A stretch of DNA of 50,471 bases from Terana coerulea (lineage: Eukaryota > Basidiomycota > Agaricomycetes > Polyporales > Phanerochaetaceae): the NCBI GenBank assembly GCA_024811115.1, contig JAKOGH010000183.1:1-50471 (forward strand), written 5' to 3'. How positions within the stretch are numbered: position 1 is the first letter of the stretch; each line of letters opens with the position of its first letter. The translations under genes and the position numbers were made by a program. The notes under the pieces are model-generated. The model worked only from the letters and a program-made list of their open reading frames with translations, did no database searches and was not told the origin of the DNA. This document shows, piece by piece, positions 31,908 to 43,294 of this stretch.

Positions 31908-34900
31908 TCAAGCACCGATGTGAATAAAATTGACCCATCGCTCGAGCTCGCTCTTCTTCAAGTCAAGCCTCAAGCGCTTCGTCGCCGCCCGCAAAGCCCG
32001 CGCTGCTCTCTTGTACCCAACCTCCAGCGGATACTTGTCCGTCCGGTCGTTGAACATCTCCTCGTAAAAGTACTTCGCCATCGTCGGCCCGTCCTCATCC
32101 CTCAACTGCCACATCGTCCCGACCACTCCGCGAAACCCGACGAACTGCATTGCGGCGGCAAGGTGCAGGACCTCCTCCTTCGCACTCCTCTCTGTCTGCT
32201 CGGCGGTATGGCAAGCCGAAAGGAAGGCGAACTCGGCGTTAGGCGCGTGGGACTTCACGATCTCGAGGAGGGTGAGCCGTTCCTTCTCCCATAGTTCGAA
32301 ATGCGATTGAAACGGCTTCCCCGACACCAGGTTACCGTGGCAGGTGAAGTGAGCCCAGGAATATTCTTGAAGCCGAGCGGTGACCGCGCCTGGAATGGCG
32401 CTGTTGCCGCGCAGAACCTCCACCTTCATTCTGTCGCCGAAACCTTCGAGCGTAGTGACCTCGGCTCCCGCACTGGGCAGCGTACCATCATCTGGAGCGA
32501 TAGCCAATAGCGCGGATCTCTGTGGTGTTGTCTCGCCAATCGCGCCCGAGCGAGAATGAATGAGGGCAGCAAGCGTTGGGGTGTATGAGCAAGTGTAGAG
32601 GTCCGGAAGATAAATGGCCTCCTCCTTATTGCCGCCGCGAGTGCTGGGAGTAGGGCCGGCAGCATGAATGGGAAGAGAAGATATGTCGGAGGTTGGACAC
32701 CACCAAATACGCGTTCCGTAGGGAAAGCCCAGCTCGACGAGCTTGCGAACGACCGGGTCCGCCAGCAAATCCCATAGCTTCTCCAGGGTTTCCTTCAGCG
32801 TGGTGTTGTAGGCCTTCGGTTTGATTCCAAGGTTCTGGCGTGCGTCGACGAGACTTCTAGACAGGTCCCGTGCGGTCTTGTAGAACGACGGGTCGATGCA
32901 TACACGCTCCGGATCGCGGTCATGCAACACAATGAGCACGTCGGAAGAGCGTCCGCTGTGGTTGGCCATGATGACCGGCCCTTCGATGGCTGCGGCTTTG
33001 AGGGCAGCGAAACTTGGTAGCCTGAGGAAGTTAGCAAGACCTGGTCTGGTGCGAATTTTCTCGGTAAGAGCGTCAAGAGTTTGAACCAGCTCCCGCCTTT
33101 CTTTCAGCATATCGCCGAAGACGTCCGGTGTAACGGCGCCGGCTACAGTTTGGTGCGCCCCGCTATATGCTTGATCACCAAACGGACTTCCCTTCGTGCT
33201 GAGTCGGTCCAGCGCTCGCGCCGTCTGTTCGAACTGGATCCTTAAAGATATGTCCTGGCCCTCGAGAAGATGGAGTGGTGATCGTAGACGACGCACTTGA
33301 GACCAAAGCAACCCCTACTCTGCTCGAGCAATTCGATCGCGCATGAAAGATGTCCTTTGGTGATAGCATACGCTGCGCCGTCCATACTAGTGAGGAGAAT
33401 GTCGGCCATTTCAGCTTGACCAATCCCAAATATGACACGGTGCTGCATTTCCAAGGTGGGATGGTACAGAAGGAGCCGTTCAGCGAGTGTCGTTGCCGTC
33501 TGGAATGCCAATAGCGTTGAAGGATGGTCTGCTTGGGAGCCAACCCAAGCCCACCAGCCCGCATACCGTAACTTCTCGGAAGATCCAAGTTTGACATCGC
33601 ACTGCAGGTCCGTTGCGCCAGACTCGAGTATCTGCATACTCTCGTTCAAGTCCTCGGGCCTCCGAGAGATAACAAAGCGATAGTATAGCGCCACCGCCAC
33701 AGCAATACTCGGAATACTGCCGCTATCAGAATATGAATCGTGGACCAGGGTTATCGCTTCAATAAAAAGATCCAAGTGCTTCATCGAATCCGGACCCTGA
33801 CGCCATGTTGAGAGGTCAACTTCGCCGAAGGCTGCAGTGGAGGGGTCGGCGGGAGTACAAAGGCGGCCATCTTGTGATAAACACAATCCTATGTGTCCGA
33901 ATACGAGCTGCATTAATATCCACTGATGAGCGGCCTTCGCAGCGTATTCATAGCCACATGCTGACGCTTCCAAGGCTAGCTTGCGTTGGGAAGCAACGCA
34001 TTTGGCAACATCCTTGAAGTTCCATGACTTGCTGCGGCTAAGCCGTGCAAGTGATGTAACTACTGATTGGCGTAGCCTTGAGCATCTGATGGATGGGCAG
34101 TCAACACCGACGAAAATAGACAGCCCGTCTTCATAACGCCGAATGCTTTCTTCAGAATTTCCCGAATCCATTTCACGTAGGAATCGAGCCTGTAACGCTG
34201 AATCCAAGATTGCGAGTGCACCGCAATACTCGAAATCTTCGGGCTTGAAACGGAGCACTACAGCCCGGGAGATCTCGATACTGTCGTCGATATCCTGGTC
34301 TTGCCCAAACTGCTTGAACCGAAGTATTAACAGCGACGACAGGAGGATAGGAATTGCTCCTTCAAACGGTTCTCCGGAAGAATATCTAGCCAATACTTGG
34401 CGGGTATGTACGATCGTCTCCTCGAGATCCTCCATGCGCTCAGACTCCATGCGTCCTGACCTGGAAAAAAACGGCGGGCTAAGGCGTAAGACAGTTGGAA
34501 GAGTGTGTACGCCAGATATTCGTGCACCAATGGCACAAATGTTAGCTGCTGTCGATAGAGCGTGATGCACTCGTCTAGATCTTCATGTTGCCCGTAAGAG
34601 TCAAACCGTGTCTTCAGCGCCAACCCTAGCGATCGCAAAGCGTGAAAGCTCTCGGTGTCCGAAGGCGAAGTTGTTAACAGCACCTCGCGCATAGATGCAA
34701 TACTAGCATCGAGATCCTTCCTTTCTCCCGAAGCAGAGAACCTCTCTGTAAGAAGTTGGCTCAAAGAGGTGAGGAAATGATAAGGAGCGAGATAATGAAC
34801 CGGTGGAGAGATGGATAATGCCTCGCGATGGAGTTTGATGCTGTCGTCCAGATCCTCGATTTTGCCTAGAAGCCGACTCCGTTTGAAGGAAATTATCGCT

Positions 34901-36782
34901 AACGCCGTAACATATCCGGGACGTTGGTCATGGTCAATGGGCGTGATGCATAGTCCATCAGAGCCGTGTGAGAAAGCATCATGGAGATCCTGCACGTCTC
35001 CAAGTATGTTGAACCTGGCAGAGTACGCGCCCATTAGGTGGCGCTTGAACAAGACCCCGGTATCCCTTGACTGGTCTAGCATAAGTGCCTGATGACTCTG
35101 CGCAATGCAATCATTTAGGTCTTGGACCTTGCCTCGACGCAATAGCTGTTGTGCCAAGGTGTCGAGTATTGGAATGCAGGGTTGGTTATGAGCTAGAGGC
35201 AGGGCCTCGCGAAGAGACTGGATGCAATCGTCAAGATCATGGGGGTCTTCTGTCGCATGAGATCGAGTTATCAGGCAGGATGTCAATTGTACAAGCATCA
35301 TTAGCCGTTGAGGACGACCAAGCCCAAGTGAAGACATCCCCTCGCGAATACATGCGATAGCGTTGTTGATGTCTTGCAGTTGCCTGGATACAGTGAAGCG
35401 ACGGCTTAACAGCATGGCGAGGGAGCATGACAGAGGTGGTCGAAACTCGTCCTGCAGCGAGGTGAAGGTCCCGGAGAGTAATTCCTGACATCTCTCGATG
35501 TCTTTCTGGAGATCCGCTGCATCATGGCTGGGCGCGTTGCGAAGTTTGTTTACAAGATGTAGCAGGTAAAGCATGTCGTCGCCGTCATTTTCTGATTGGT
35601 GGGTAGTTAGATACTCTCGTAATTCCTCGACACTGGGCACTACCCGGGTAGGCTGTGCTTCCTCCGAGCGATCCTCGAATGCCATTGTGAATAGAGGGAG
35701 TTGTAGTGTAGCAATACTGTGGAGGTTGCGGGAGCGTTCGGAGTCGACAGCAGTGGACAGGATGAACGCTTCGTCATTGTAGACCTTGCCCAACCTAAGG
35801 TCCTCTGACTGTCTAGTGCAGAGAAAGCGGTCATGCAGAGCGTCGGCCAAGCGCAGCAACAGTTCGGCCTTGGTTTCGGGACCGAGCTCTTCACCAGCGT
35901 ACATCAACTCGTGATACTGATCGATGCACGCTTGCAGATCGTCGACGTCATGGCCGTGCTTGAAATGCTTATGCCGGGCATGAGCGAGAGACCAAAGGAT
36001 GGACCAGAGGTCGGGGTTGTCCACGTATGTGTCAACTACCTCCCAGCGCCGCCTATTGTCTGGTACCCTATCAGGATCCGGAACAAGAGCCTCTTCGCAG
36101 TACACGATGCAGAGGTGGAGGTCTTCAGACTGCTCCGTCTCAGCAAAGCGCAAGAGGAGGACGGCGGCCAGCTCGGAAACGATTTCGGTCCTGCTCCCGG
36201 ACCCCGGTTCTCCCGCGGAGTACATAAGGTTATGGTAGAGATCCACGCATTCCTGAAGATCCCGCAGCTCGTGACGGTTGACAAAGCGCTCTCGGAGGGA
36301 GCGAGCAAGGGACAGGCGAAGAGACCACTGCCTTGGATCACCGTGCGGACATTCGGCGGCGTTCTGCCTGCACAAATCGACACGGTCATCTGAGTTGCTC
36401 GTAGTGGTCGATGTTGAAGGTGGATGCGTGGATGCGGGAAGTGGATCGTGTGGGTAGCATCGAATGCGAGGTCTCTCCTTGTCGCCAATGACGCTTCCGC
36501 GTGAATCTCCTCCGCGTCGCGGCCTTCATGTTCTCCCTTGTTATCGTCTTGCAGGTCATTGTCCACTGCAATAGGCTCCGCGTCCCGTGCTAAGAGATCG
36601 TCAGTATCCATACGCCGGGATTTAGCTTGTCTTCCAGCAGAGTCGACTTGGTCTGACGAAGCACTGTAAGATACGCGTAATGTCAGAGCATGGATCGAGA
36701 GAGGAAGATATTATCCGACGAACGGTAGGGGGCCTTCCTCATCCTCGATATCTTCCAGTTTTCGTTTCTTGGACTCAGCCAT
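31908..36782 (-). CDS. TPR-CHAT protein 2, probably disrupted
   Basis: Same plan as CHAT1. Exon 1 (36724-36782) reads MAESKKRKLEDIEDEEGPLP, with a basic nuclear-signal-like KKRK, and splices across a 60-bp intron to SSDQVDSAGRQAKSRRMDTD. TPR-like repeats follow. The CHAT domain at 31908-33000 has catalytic His in AHFTCHGNLV (near 32340) and Cys in FAFLSACHTAEQTERS (near 32210), with the same end RWVNFIHIGA as CHAT1. Three frame breaks are visible. The first is a two-base difference from CHAT3 near 36450, where CHAT3 stays open. The second lies at a seven-T run on the coding strand (34464-34470). The third is one base missing in a G4 run near 33313, where SRGLLWSQVRRL is expected. Either a recent pseudogene or homopolymer errors. 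It is head to head with CHAT3 across the inverted repeat. Confidence 0.8.
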
Positions 36783-37345
36783 GACAGCGGCAGGGGTCCA
36801 ACGAGCTCGCTAGTTGACAGCGGGAGCGAAGCAAAGGGCCTATGTAAAGACGATCAAAACTACGGCTACGAAGAGATAATGTCACTCACTACGACCGGTT
36901 TGTACGTTATATTCGTGATGCACGTATGAGATCTTGTGCAACCGGTGTGGTCGAGCTGTCAAGACGTCGTTACCGAAGGAGAACTCAGTCAGCGTGATCA
37001 TTGAGTAGAAGAGGAGAACCTCACCAAAAATAGGGCAGGATGAATCTTGCGGCTATTTGGTGAGAAGTGGTGATTGTAACGGCTGGTACGTTCTCTGACG
37101 GCGTTATACTAAAATTTTGAACATCAACATGACCCCGGCCGAAGGGGAAATACGAGACGTACTGGCTCCGTGTGCAGACGCGAGGTGGTACGGTCGGAGA
37201 GGGTGACACAGCGCTTTGTATCTTTCTGCGACTACCACATGAGGTTCCCATGCGGTGGCGTCGACAGATGGCCTTTTTGACGTGACCTGTGCGGCAGGGC
37301 GCTCCGCCGTCAGGCCTGTGCTTATTAAAACCACATCTAATTAAT

Positions 37346-37663
37346 TTATGGCAAGTGAGAATTTCGACCTGCAGAGCCCTGGAATTTTGCATACCATTTT
37401 GCGCGGCTGCAAGGTGATGGGGTTGCCGGGGTCTGAGACCTTTCGACAGCATGATGGATGTTTAGAAGCAAGCCCCACATCCAAATGAGGTAGGCATCAT
37501 CTTTCGATTCAAACATGGTCAAACAATCGGCAAATGCCGGCACCGGCTTGGTCCAGCCTTTGAGACACTCATCGTCCGCTGCAAGTAATTCTGAAATCTC
37601 ATACATGCTCGCGGAAAGTACAACACATGTTCTTACAGCAAATTTATCCAGCAAAATTGACAC
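37346..37663 (-). CDS. Small conserved ORF upstream of CHAT2 (unknown)
   Basis: It reads MYEISELLAADDECLKGWTK, then PVPAFADCLTMFESKDDAYL, then IWMWGLLLNIH. The right arm carries almost the same protein at 45461-45727 and a decayed version lies upstream of CHAT1 at about 28.9 kb, where TDCLAMFNSKDDA persists despite much nucleotide change. That pattern hints at past coding constraint. It lies on the same strand as the CHAT gene and about 600 bp upstream of it. The family is unknown; it may be a leader exon, a short secreted-type protein without signal peptide, or a relic. Confidence 0.35.
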   Translation of the reverse strand: MSILLDKFAVRTCVVLSASMYEISELLAADDECLKGWTKPVPAFADCLTMFESKDDAYLIWMWGLLLNIHHAVERSQTPATPSPCSRAKWYAKFQGSAGRNSHLP

Positions 37664-37999
37664 TCTATCAATTATCGGCGCGCAGACCTTGCGCAGACCG
37701 CGACGAAACCGGCTTCAAAGTCTTTCTCACTGGCACAAGACGCCGTCATATAGATGCAGGAGCACTTTTCTCGTAACAAAATTTGTAATGCCACAATGCG
37801 CTTTTATTTTCTGTCATTCTTTGCGCTCCAGGCAACTCACTAGCCAGTCGTTCTGGCCAAATCTGAGCGCGCTGGCTTCAGCTTTGTGACGCATCAAGCG
37901 CATCATTGATCCGCTCAGGTCCATATTTGCATCAACGCGCCCAGCATCCTTCGTCCGTGCATCCATCATCACCGTCATTGCTACCGCTACCCTACCGCA

Positions 38000-39705
38000 A
38001 GTACCACTATTACCGCTACCACCAATGACATCGCCCGTCCTGGCTTCTCGGTCTGATCTTCGCCTCCCGCCCGCGCCCCAGCTGCCAAAGACAGCCGTCA
38101 AAAGCTGGCACTAGTGCCGCCATCATCGGTTTCAGGGTCTCATTTCTGGCACTCTATCCACCACTGATAAGTAGCATTGAAGAAACTTCTGGGAATGTCG
38201 TGCTAATTTGAAGGTGCTCTGCTATACAAAGCAGTTTGCGCTAACGGTCATCGCCTGATCCGAAACATACCTCCAAGGGCCTGAAGGACGTGAGGCGCAT
38301 GTAGACATTCCCCAACATGATTCCAAGGTCCGTTCTATATTTCCACTGAACATGCCCCCTTCATAGTGATACTACGCATCTCGTCAACGCCTCAATCCGA
38401 ATCCCAAAATACACGCCACATACATGGTAGATGGCATGCACGACAGGCAGGGAGTGGCAGGTGAGCTTACCCGTCCCCCGTCTACTCCCGAACCAACCAG
38501 TCTGCCCAGCCTTTCTGATATCTCGAGTAGGACGCGAAGAGGATACGGATCCATGCTCAGTGGTGCCCCACGCTGGCCGCGTCGCGAGACGTGACGCGAG
38601 ACAACTCGCGGCGTGCGTTTCCCTCGCCTCAGCCCTCGCTGCGCCAACACAATACTGTATACGCTCGGCGTTGTGGCGTTCTCACTGCGCATCGCTCCTT
38701 GTACTTGCAGCGCCGCGCATGGTGTGACTTTCCCCGCCAGTGCGCTTCCCCTCGTCCACCATGTTCTCTTTTCTGGAACAACACGCACCTGGTCGACGCT
38801 TGCCACCCGTCCTCTCACAGGAATCCCCGTGGTACAGATGTCACCATGCTGGCATGCAACAGCCCGTAGCGCCCACGTATGATACCCTACCCTGGTCCCG
38901 ATGGATGCTTCTTTCGTCGGATCGCCTGGCGTTCGAGGTGGCGAGGACGCCAAACAGGGGAAAGCCAATGGGATAGGCTTTGTTTGTGGGGCGTCTGAGA
39001 CAGCCAAGGTGGGAGCGTAAACTCGGTGCGTCTATGCCAATTCGTGCCAACTCAAGTCACCTAGCTGTATCCCACCGTGCTAGATTGTATGTTTAGAAGA
39101 ACATGACCCATATGACTTGGCGTGCCCACGCGTTCGCGCCTTACATCTTGAACACTGTCGGGGACTCGGACGGGCATGGGCACCTTTCACGGGCTCCTGC
39201 GATGTGGCGCCGCGCTCCCAGAGCCAGAAGGTGCCTGCCTGATCACAGGACGCTGGCGGTACTCGGCCGCGTGCGATGTTCTCGAGGTTCGCAAGGTTTG
39301 CACGGTGCGCTTCGCAGCGTTCGCGCCAGGGTGGGATCCTCGCGCGCCCGAATGCGTCTCGCCGGCTCGGAGGCCCTCCGGGACGATCTATGCGGCTGTG
39401 GCATACACCAGGTCTATTTGCCGGTCGCCCGCAACGCCCGGCGTGCGTGTGTGCTGCTCGCGCGTGCGCGCGCAGCGCCGCTCGCGGCTTTGGCTCTGGG
39501 GTTCGTGCGCTTGTGTGGAGCGGATCGTGGCCGCATGTCAGAGTCGGACCAGTGCGCGTGTGTGTATACTTGGACCGCTGGCTTACCACCAACTTAGCCT
39601 ATCCGGACGAAGCCAATATAGCTTCAACTTTATTCTTAGCCCCTTGCTGACCTTGTCTCCAATATACAACAAGATATCCTTTTCCGTTCACGTAAGGACG
39701 CAGAA
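38000..39705. other. Inner part of left arm, no gene recognised
   Basis: Several frames on both strands occur and are mirrored in the other arm. They are Arg-, His- or Ala-rich and show no family-like motifs. At 37980-38030 there is a short degenerate run of taccgctacc and accactattacc units. I read this as non-coding duplicated DNA. Confidence 0.4.
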
Positions 39706-40231
39706 GGAGCCTAACTTAGGCAGGGAGTGTGCTGCACTTGTGAGTCGACTAGCACTTCTGCGAGTGCCAGTCGAATTCAGATATAGCATGATGAGTGGAA
39801 GATGGAGCCGTTTCGTACCGTATCGTGTCTTAAGGTGTCTTATTTTTGACTAAGTGTGTCGAGGTTGTCGTGGTTCAGTCGTTCACCAACGTTCAGATCT
39901 TAGATTTATCTCGACATGGCGCATCAGGCGCATCAGGCGCAACTGTCCAATTGCGGAGTTGTTGCCGAGCCGGGAGCCCTTCGGCGCTTTGGTTTGTGCT
40001 TCTGCCACGACCACGACCGCTGCGTGCGCCATTTCAGCTTCCTACTTGCTGCAATTCTACATAGTCCCGAAGCCTCACCGCCTTACGCCCCACGCACGCC
40101 CACCACGTATCCGCGCCAGCCTGCAGCTCGTCCGAGTCCAAAGTCACCAACGCAGGTTGCATGCTCCGATGCTCTGGCAGCCTCCCCCATCTCGGGTGCA
40201 CGACCCATCATGTATATGGACGCGGCATCGC

Positions 40232-41481
40232 GTCTCTGATGCCGCGCAGCCCGTTCATCTACGAGGACCGCGCGGTGCTCGTGCTCAACAAGCCCGCAGG
40301 GCTCGACGCGCAGGTGCGCCGCTCGCCGCTTTTTCGTCGAACGGATGCTGACGCGCCGGGTGTGGCGGGTGCAGAGGCGCGCGGGGCGCGGGACGGACAG
40401 GGCGGATGCGTATGCGGCGAGGCTGAGTGACATAGTCCAGGGTGCGTGTCCGGTTCGCGGTGCTCTCAGCACACAGTTGATGTATTGTACAACAGAGTAC
40501 GCTAAAACACACTTCCACGGGACGCTCTACCCCTGCCACCGGCTCGACAAGCCCACCACCGGCGCGCTCGTCTACGCCAAGAGCACGCTGTCCGCGCGCG
40601 AAATCGCGAACCAGTTCAAATCGCGCGTGGTCCAGAAGGAGTACCTCGCGCTCGTGCGGGGAAGTAGGATCTTGGGCAAGGACGGGACGATACGGACGCC
40701 GCTTGTGGTGGAGGACGGAAGGGTGCGGATTGCGCGGGAGGGGGAGGCGGAGCAGGCGGTGGACGAGGCGGAAGCACTAGAAGAGGGCAGGAGGGGGAAG
40801 GAGGGAAAGAACGGGGAACGCAAGGTCGTGCAGGCGGTGACGCACTGGACGCGGCTCGCGACGTCGGTACGTCCTAGCCACTCTCGCTTCCGCTTGTGCA
40901 GTTGTCGTTGACGTGACGCGCCAGCCCGTCGCGCCGCTCTCGCTCGTCGCGCTCCGCCCCGAGACGGGCCGCAAGCACCAGCTGCGCGCGCACGCCGCGT
41001 ACGTCCTCCTCGGTGCGTCCCGCCGCCGCGCATTGGCGTCCCGCTATGTGTCCTGACGCGTTCCCGTCCGCAGCGCCGATACTAGGCGATCGAGTGCACG
41101 CGCGCACGCAGCCCGTGAAGGAAATCACGGACGTGCTCAAGATCCCGCGGCACCGCCTGTTCCTGCACGCGTCCTGTCTGTCATTCGTCGTGCGTGCCCT
41201 CCTCTCCCAACTGTGTGCATGCCGCCGTCTGACATCCCATTCTATCCATCCCACTGTTTCGCTCTTGCGCCTTCGCTGCCATGCAGCGGTACCGCCGCCA
41301 CGGTGCCCAAAAGCGCTTCCAGCTCGGCGTGCGCGCGCCTCTGCCGCCCGCGTTCCTTGACGCGTGCCGGCTGTTCGACATCGCGGTACCCGAGGAGTAC
41401 GTGCACGGTGGGCTGTACGTGGACGGTGAGAGGGTGCAGGGCAGGACGGTGTTGGATGTGGACGGACAGTGGCTGGGTTGA
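40232..41481 (+). CDS. RluA-family pseudouridine synthase, copy 2
   Basis: Same enzyme family as copy 1. The exons read MPRSPFIYEDRAVLVLNKPA, then THFHGTLYPCHRLDKPTTGA with catalytic Asp at 40545-40547, then SRVVQKEYLALVRG. An Asp/Glu/Lys-rich insert runs without a break into VVQAVTHWTRLATSV. After introns come PVAPLSLVALRPETGRKHQL, APILGDRV, RLFLHASCLSFV and FDIAVPEEYVHGGLYVDGER, ending QWLG with TGA at 41481. I saw no frame break in this copy, so it is the better candidate for the working gene. The start is uncertain: the first ATG fitting the family frame is at 40232, but an upstream exon is possible. The gene lies in the spacer of the inverted repeat and is convergent with the small gene at 41751. 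Confidence 0.82.
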
Positions 41482-41750
41482 ATATTGGCGAAGAGGTAGA
41501 AAGGCAGAGGACGACGGTGAAGGTGTGTGGATAGCTTATATATGTTGTGATGCGTGCTTACCTTGCGTAGATGTCTTGGTGCGCATACAAGGAGACAGTG
41601 GGAGGATGGAGTAGATGAAGTTGAATTGGGGATGTGCATTAGGGTACGTTTGATGCGATGCGTCCATGCGTAGGGTATACCAATAACCAATAATTTAATG
41701 CTCATGTCTCGTCGTGTAGGCTTCCCTCGTCGCCCTCTGCCGCCCTCCTC

Positions 41751-42218
41751 CTACGCCCGCCTCGCGGGCCTCGCCACATGCCCTCTCCGCCCCATCGCCG
41801 CGCCCCGCGCCATCATGCTCAGCTTCTGCATCTGCGCGACCGCCTCGCGCGCGAGGAAGACGGTGCCCTTGTCGGGCTCGTAGTACGCGCTCTGCGCGCC
41901 GACAGGCAGCAGCACGTGCAGGTCCGCGGGGTGCACCGCCGTGCTGTGCGAGTAGCGGAAGATGGTGACGAACTCGTGGCGGAAGACGGCGACGGCGGAG
42001 GGCAGGAGCGCGCTGGATGGTGTGTTGGGTACTGTGTGCAGGGTGATGGGGTTAGTAGTGGGGCGTGGACGGAGGGGACGGGTGGACGTACGTTGTACGA
42101 GGCAGACCTCGCCGTGGATTTGTGCGAATGCGAAATGTGGCTCCGAGTCGAGCGGGGCGGGTGCGAGTACGGACGACGGGTGGGAAGGCGTATATGCCAG
42201 CGTCGTCATCGTGTGCAA
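41751..42218 (-). CDS. Small conserved-looking protein of unknown function
   Basis: Two exons. Exon 1 begins MHTMTTLAYTPSHPSSVLAP and reads HFAFAQIHGEVCLVQ. An intron (gtacgtcc to cacacag, about 42036-42092) joins it to PNTPSSALLPSAVAVFRHEF, VTIFRYSHSTAVHPADLHVL, LPVGAQSAYYEPDKGTVFLA and REAVAQMQKLSMMARGAAMG, with TAG at 41751. The product is about 135 residues, with no signal peptide or membrane helix. The clean intron and the non-repetitive sequence make it a credible gene. I do not recognise the family. It lies inside the inverted-repeat spacer and converges on PUS2. Confidence 0.65.
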   Translation of the reverse strand: MHTMTTLAYTPSHPSSVLAPAPLDSEPHFAFAQIHGEVCLVQRTSTRPLRPRPTTNPITLHTVPNTPSSALLPSAVAVFRHEFVTIFRYSHSTAVHPADLHVLLPVGAQSAYYEPDKGTVFLAREAVAQMQKLSMMARGAAMGRRGHVARPARRA

Positions 42219-43294
42219 GGGTCGTGGGTGTGCGTGGGGGTCGTATGTGGGTGCGGTACGTGCGCAAGCAAGCAGAAATCAGCTGTAATAAGGCGGCGAC
42301 GTCAGGGGAGCCGGTGCGCGTAGAGGGGGCCGAATACGATAGGGATTGGCGTGGCGGTGCCGCAGAAGCTGGCACGCCCTTCGCCTCTCCCTCCTTATAT
42401 CACGTCCAGCGGGGGATCTGCACGCAGGGGCCACGGGGCCTGCGGAGGGCCCCTTCCTTCGCGCTGTCGCGTGCGAGCTAAGAATAAGAAAAGGAACGTT
42501 ACAGGCTCCGGAGAAGGGCCCTTTCCTGTCCGCTCGGTCATCGGCGCGCGCCTGGTGGGGCCTGTCAGGCCCTCTGCCGCCGGGCCACAACCAAGGGCCA
42601 AAGGCGTGGGCCAAAGCTTGTTGTCGGTGCGCTTTGGGCATTTGGCTCACCTTGGCTTCTTGTTGCGCGAGCCGCCCCGGCGCGTGCGGTCGCCTGCACG
42701 TAGGTCGGGCTGGGGCGGCCCAGCGGTGGGCGAGCCCGCCGTGCGTGCCCGGCCGGCGCGCACCGCGACAAAACGAAGGAACTGGAAAATCGGAAAGGCG
42801 GAAGCACAGGGGGCAGCTCGAGAGCGGGGAAGTTCAAACTTCAAAGAAGGCTTGCCAGCGGGGGTGCAATGGCGCGTGGTGGCGCTGTCATGCGGTCATC
42901 GGCTGTCGCCCGCGAGACGCCGGCGCCGTGCTACGCCACGACTGACGGCCAGAGAGAGACACAAACCGACAGAATATAATGCCTCCGCCGCGGGAATCTG
43001 TTCTGCGCTGTGGTGCGTATGTACGCTATCATGCCCGCGATCGTGTATCACATTCCAATCCCGCCGGGCGCCGCTCCCACGCCTCGCCGGGATGCGTCCT
43101 TGCTATCAGAGCGAGAAGACGGTGTGTGGGCGTCGGTCTCGGGGAGGCATCTATCTTGGAGGCCTGAATGCAGAGATGACTGAGCAGACCTGGGGGCACG
43201 CGACCCGGTTACCTAACGGCCGCGCTGCACGAGGCTCAGACCAGCGGGGCCTCGCTGCCAACGCGAACGGACGCGCCTCGAGCTTGCTCGGCAT
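42219..43294. other. GC-rich spacer end, no gene recognised
   Basis: A long plus-strand frame (42351-43304) exists but is Arg-, Gly-, Pro- and Ala-rich, overlaps a second open frame, and has no family-like motif. I treat both as composition by-products. The part next to 42218 should be the promoter of the small gene. Confidence 0.4.

Larger units (their letters stand above)
36030..39705. repeat. Large inverted repeat, left arm
   Basis: The reverse complement of this arm matches about 43295-46990. Samples in the intergenic part differ at only about 3 of 95 bases. It includes the 5' third of CHAT2, its promoter and about 2.9 kb of apparently non-coding DNA. Matching pieces include the paired frames at 38841-39050 / 43995-44204 and the run ending cattcacgtaagga / gttcacgtaagga at the inner edge. 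Beyond about 36.0 kb, inside the CHAT coding sequence, similarity drops. Confidence 0.9.

Noticed and set aside
39080..39853. Long overlapping frames in the left arm (170 and 225 codons)
   Set aside because: They mirror each other on both strands and in the other arm, are His-, Arg- and Ala-rich, and have no family-like sequence.
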